In this document: positions 5,899-8,971 of the stretch, in pieces | Numbering within the stretch: the stretch's first letter is position 1 | Layout: each line of letters starts with the position of its first letter | Assembly: GCA_021825225.1 (NCBI GenBank) | Contig: JAKAIH010000079.1 | Span: forward strand, 1 to 8,971 | Direction of reading: 5' to 3' | Length of the DNA stretch: 8,971 bases | Source of the DNA: Pseudomonadota bacterium | GTDB taxonomy: Bacteria > Pseudomonadota > Gammaproteobacteria > Burkholderiales > SG8-39 | Translations under genes and position numbers: made by a program | Notes under the pieces: model-generated | Seen by the model: the letters and a program-made list of their open reading frames with translations, nothing else | Databases searched by the model: none | Told to the model about the DNA's origin: nothing

Positions 5899-6321
5899 CT
5901 ATTTCGCCAGCGACATGAGGTAGGCCAGCACATCGCCTTTTTCCTGCGCGCTGCAGGCGCGGCCGAGCACGTCCTTGCAGTTGCGCTTGAACCACTTCTC
6001 GACCTTCGCCGCGTCGCTGAAGCGCTGCGGATTCGCCGCCGGCGCCATGGGCGCGATTTCCTTGCCGGTCTTCGCATGCTTGCCCGGCTGGCGCGGGTTC
6101 AAGGTGTGACAGGACGCGCAGCTCCAATCGTTGCCGTGCGTGGAATCGAAGAACTGCCGGCCGCGCTCGGCCGAAAAGCCGCCGAAGCCGGGCGCGCCCG
6201 CGCGCGCTTCGGCCTCGAACGTCTTTTGAATTTCTGCCGGCGTCGCGGCGACGGCCGCGAGCCCGGTCAAGGCGAGCGCGCCCGCCAGCAGGACACCTGC
6301 CATGGATTTGAACGGTTGCAT
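5899..6321 (-). CDS. shp: Sphaeroides heme protein (SHP), O2-binding cytochrome c (DUF1924)
   Basis: A 140-residue precursor. Residues 1-26 are a signal peptide; the mature part of about 114 residues matches the usual SHP length of about 112. One heme site, CASCH, lies at 68-72. The downstream 'KTGKEIAPMAP' and 'KVEKWFKRNC..VLGRAC' are signatures of SHP from Rhodobacter sphaeroides as I recall it. The Asn in 'KRNC' (Asn114) corresponds to the unusual asparagine heme ligand that leaves when O2 or NO binds, and Cys115/Cys123 correspond to the known disulfide. SHP is a high-spin periplasmic cytochrome c able to bind oxygen. I chose the ATG at 6319-6321 because the signal peptide begins there and a G-rich tract lies just upstream. 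An in-frame ATG at 6331-6333 would add four residues (MGGS). First gene of the operon. Confidence 0.92.
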   Translation of the reverse strand: MQPFKSMAGVLLAGALALTGLAAVAATPAEIQKTFEAEARAGAPGFGGFSAERGRQFFDSTHGNDWSCASCHTLNPRQPGKHAKTGKEIAPMAPAANPQRFSDAAKVEKWFKRNCKDVLGRACSAQEKGDVLAYLMSLAK

Positions 6322-6327
6322 GCTGCC

Positions 6328-6351
6328 CCCCATCGGTGATGAACGATGGGG
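6328..6351 (-). promoter_or_regulatory. Hairpin over the shp ribosome-binding region
   Basis: CCCCATCG (6328-6335) and CGATGGGG (6344-6351) are perfect 8-bp inverted arms around an 8-nt loop. In the minus-strand mRNA the 3' arm contains the G-rich tract just before the preferred shp start at 6321, and also the alternative ATG at 6333. Folding would hide the ribosome-binding region. It has no T run, so it is not a terminator. Confidence 0.5.
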
Positions 6352-6356
6352 CGCAC

Positions 6357-6377
6357 TTTAAGGCTGGAACCTTAAGG
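6357..6377 (-). promoter_or_regulatory. TTAAGG inverted repeat, candidate response-regulator operator
   Basis: TTAAGG (6358-6363) and CCTTAA (6370-6375) form a perfect inverted repeat with a 6-bp spacer. Because each half is nearly palindromic, the site also reads as a direct repeat, CTTAAG then CTTAAA, with a 14-bp pitch on the minus strand. PmrA-type regulators recognise CTTAAG-like half-sites, normally at 11-bp pitch, so the match is suggestive but the spacing is off. It lies in the only gap upstream of the five-gene operon, which encodes a regulator of this branch. A GATAAT (plus positions 6382-6387) just upstream on the minus strand could be a -10, which would put the site over the transcription start. 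Confidence 0.45.
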
Positions 6378-6414
6378 GATCATTATCGGAGCGGAATACA
6401 TTGCGCCCCGCTTT

Positions 6415-8229
<1,815 letters not shown>

Positions 8230-8397
8230 CGGTCGGCCGGGGCGCAGCGAACCATCGCTTTCATGTTTTGTTCTGCCGCTCATGTGTCCGCGAAAAGTGT
8301 AAAGGATTGCAAAATCCCGGCGCCATTGCGTCGCGGCGGCTTGGCGCGGGCTAAAATCGAGCCGGTATTCTAACCTCTCGCCGGCGGATTAAATTCT
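8230..8397. promoter_or_regulatory. Divergent promoter region between recQ and the DUF4124-like gene
   Basis: For the plus strand, TAAAAT at 8352-8357 is a good -10 that would give a leader of about 34 nt before the TTG start at 8398; I see no clear -35 at normal spacing. For the minus strand, TACACT (plus positions 8296-8301) is a possible -10. It would start recQ transcription close to 8288 and so favours the downstream recQ start at 8229. No other feature seen. Confidence 0.35.
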
Positions 8398-8802
8398 TTG
8401 GAAAATTCCGGGACTTTCTGCTTCGGTCTGGCGGCCGCCTTCCTTGTAGCGTGCGAACCCGTGTTCGCGCAGATGTACTCGTGGAAGGATCCGGCGAGCG
8501 GCCAAACCAGGTTTTCGAATATCGCGCCGCCCTGGTACAGCCGCGGCGAGATCGTCAGCGGTCCCCGCGTCATCGCGACAATCGGCGACAGGGTGATCGA
8601 CGACACTGCGCTTGCGTACGAACAGCGCCTGCGGCTCTCGGGCAAGTCCCGGGACTACGTCGACAAGCTGCGGGCGCAAAAGCAGCAGCGGCCGGCTGCG
8701 CCACAGGATCCGAATCGCGGGTCCGCCCGTACCGCCGCCGGCGGGCGGCCTGCGCATAGAACGGCGAGCCGCTGGGTAATTGGCGCGGACAGGGGAAGCT
8801 AG
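8398..8802 (+). CDS. Exported DUF4124-like protein
   Basis: A 134-residue protein. A hydrophobic N-terminal segment (about residues 9-24) ends 'PVFAQ', a plausible signal peptidase I site; 'LVAC' at 16-19 also resembles a lipobox, so a lipoprotein is possible. It is followed by 'MYSWKDPASGQTRFSNIAPPWY', which fits the DUF4124 pattern ('vYkW.D..G...ySd.pP'), a short domain common in proteobacterial exported proteins with no defined role. Next comes a charged helical stretch 'DDTALAYEQRLRLSGKSRDYVDKLRAQKQ', then a low-complexity Arg/Ala/Pro/Gly tail. The start is TTG at 8398; the frame is open upstream only back to a TAA at 8371 and contains no ATG or GTG. The N-terminus 'MENSGTF' lacks the positive charge usual in signal peptides, which is odd. 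Moderate confidence in the gene, low in the exact start. Confidence 0.62.
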   Translation: MENSGTFCFGLAAAFLVACEPVFAQMYSWKDPASGQTRFSNIAPPWYSRGEIVSGPRVIATIGDRVIDDTALAYEQRLRLSGKSRDYVDKLRAQKQQRPAAPQDPNRGSARTAAGGRPAHRTASRWVIGADRGS

Positions 8803-8831
8803 AGCGCTCGCCCCGCGGCGGCGGCGCGGGC

Positions 8832-8971
8832 CTACCTCATCAGGGCAAGCCGGCCGGTTGCGGACTTTAGCGTCGCGGCGCAGCCCGGCGCGTTCGTACC
8901 GGCCTCGGCGCAAGGCGCGCCGGCCTTGCATTTCCGCGCTTCGCCCCAATAACCCTTGCTCCCGAACAAAT
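8832..8971 (-). CDS. C-terminus of an unrecognised cysteine-containing protein (partial)
   Basis: The last 45 codons and TAG stop (8832-8834) of a frame entering from the right edge. The visible protein begins 'LFGSKGYWGEARKCKAG' and ends 'ATLKSATGRLALMR'. It has three Cys spaced C-x5-C-x9-C, balanced composition and mostly G or C at third codon positions. The competing frames on this strand are arginine-rich or stop early. It converges on the DUF4124-like gene with a 29-bp gap. I do not recognise the family. The cysteine spacing might indicate a disulfide-bonded exported protein or a metal site, but this is speculation. The call rests on composition only. Confidence 0.4.
   Translation of the reverse strand, partial: LFGSKGYWGEARKCKAGAPCAEAGTNAPGCAATLKSATGRLALMR

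Noticed and set aside
5326..6339. Plus-strand open frame of 337 codons opposite the cytochrome genes
   Set aside because: Both c-type cytochromes on the minus strand have intact CxxCH motifs and signal peptides, so this is a shadow.
8231..8283. 18-residue N-terminal extension of RecQ from the ATG at 8283
   Set aside because: Codons are AT-rich and unlike the rest of the gene, and a possible -10 sits just upstream of this ATG. It cannot be excluded.
8806..8832. GC-rich inverted repeat between the two convergent genes at the right end as a terminator
   Set aside because: The CCCGCG/CGCGGG pairing is short and has no T run on either strand.

Overview
The window is very GC-rich. It carries tightly packed, often overlapping genes and protein families (QseBC-type two-component system, SHP/DHC/cytochrome b cluster, RecQ with an HRDC domain, tandem EamA transporters) that together suggest a proteobacterium, most likely a betaproteobacterium. 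That placement is inference from style and similarity remembered by eye; no search was run. I saw no rRNA, tRNA, insertion sequence or CRISPR array.

Layout from left to right. At 1-186 (minus) is the N-terminus of an AMP-binding acyl-CoA ligase cut by the window edge. At 270-467 (minus) is a small exported Lys/Glu-rich protein, followed by a strong terminator at 219-250. A 336-bp gene-free stretch (468-803) holds a probable promoter and a leader hairpin. On the plus strand come two EamA/DMT transporters (804-1859 and 1856-2722) that overlap by 4 bp; the first ends in a 62-residue histidine-rich tail. Their 3' end overlaps, stop codon against stop codon, the end of a five-gene minus-strand operon.

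That operon (2719-6321) is the centre of interest. In transcription order it encodes the oxygen-binding high-spin cytochrome SHP, a diheme cytochrome c (DHC), a membrane cytochrome b561-type protein, a QseB-like response regulator and a QseC-like sensor kinase. Gaps are 9 and 11 bp, then overlaps of 1 and 4 bp, so the genes are almost certainly co-transcribed. The likely electron path is quinol pool to membrane cytochrome b to DHC to SHP, which binds O2, NO or a related ligand in the periplasm; the kinase and regulator probably control the operon. SHP/DHC/cytochrome b clusters with linked regulators are known in proteobacteria, but their physiological role is unsettled. The 80-bp upstream region contains an inverted repeat of TTAAGG and a hairpin that buries the shp ribosome-binding region. 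A second CCTTAAGG lies in the 468-803 region.

Further right, recQ (6415-8229, minus) encodes a complete RecQ helicase. Divergent from it, at 8398-8802 (plus), is a small exported DUF4124-like protein starting at TTG. At the right edge (8832-8971, minus) is the probable C-terminus of an unrecognised cysteine-containing protein convergent with it.
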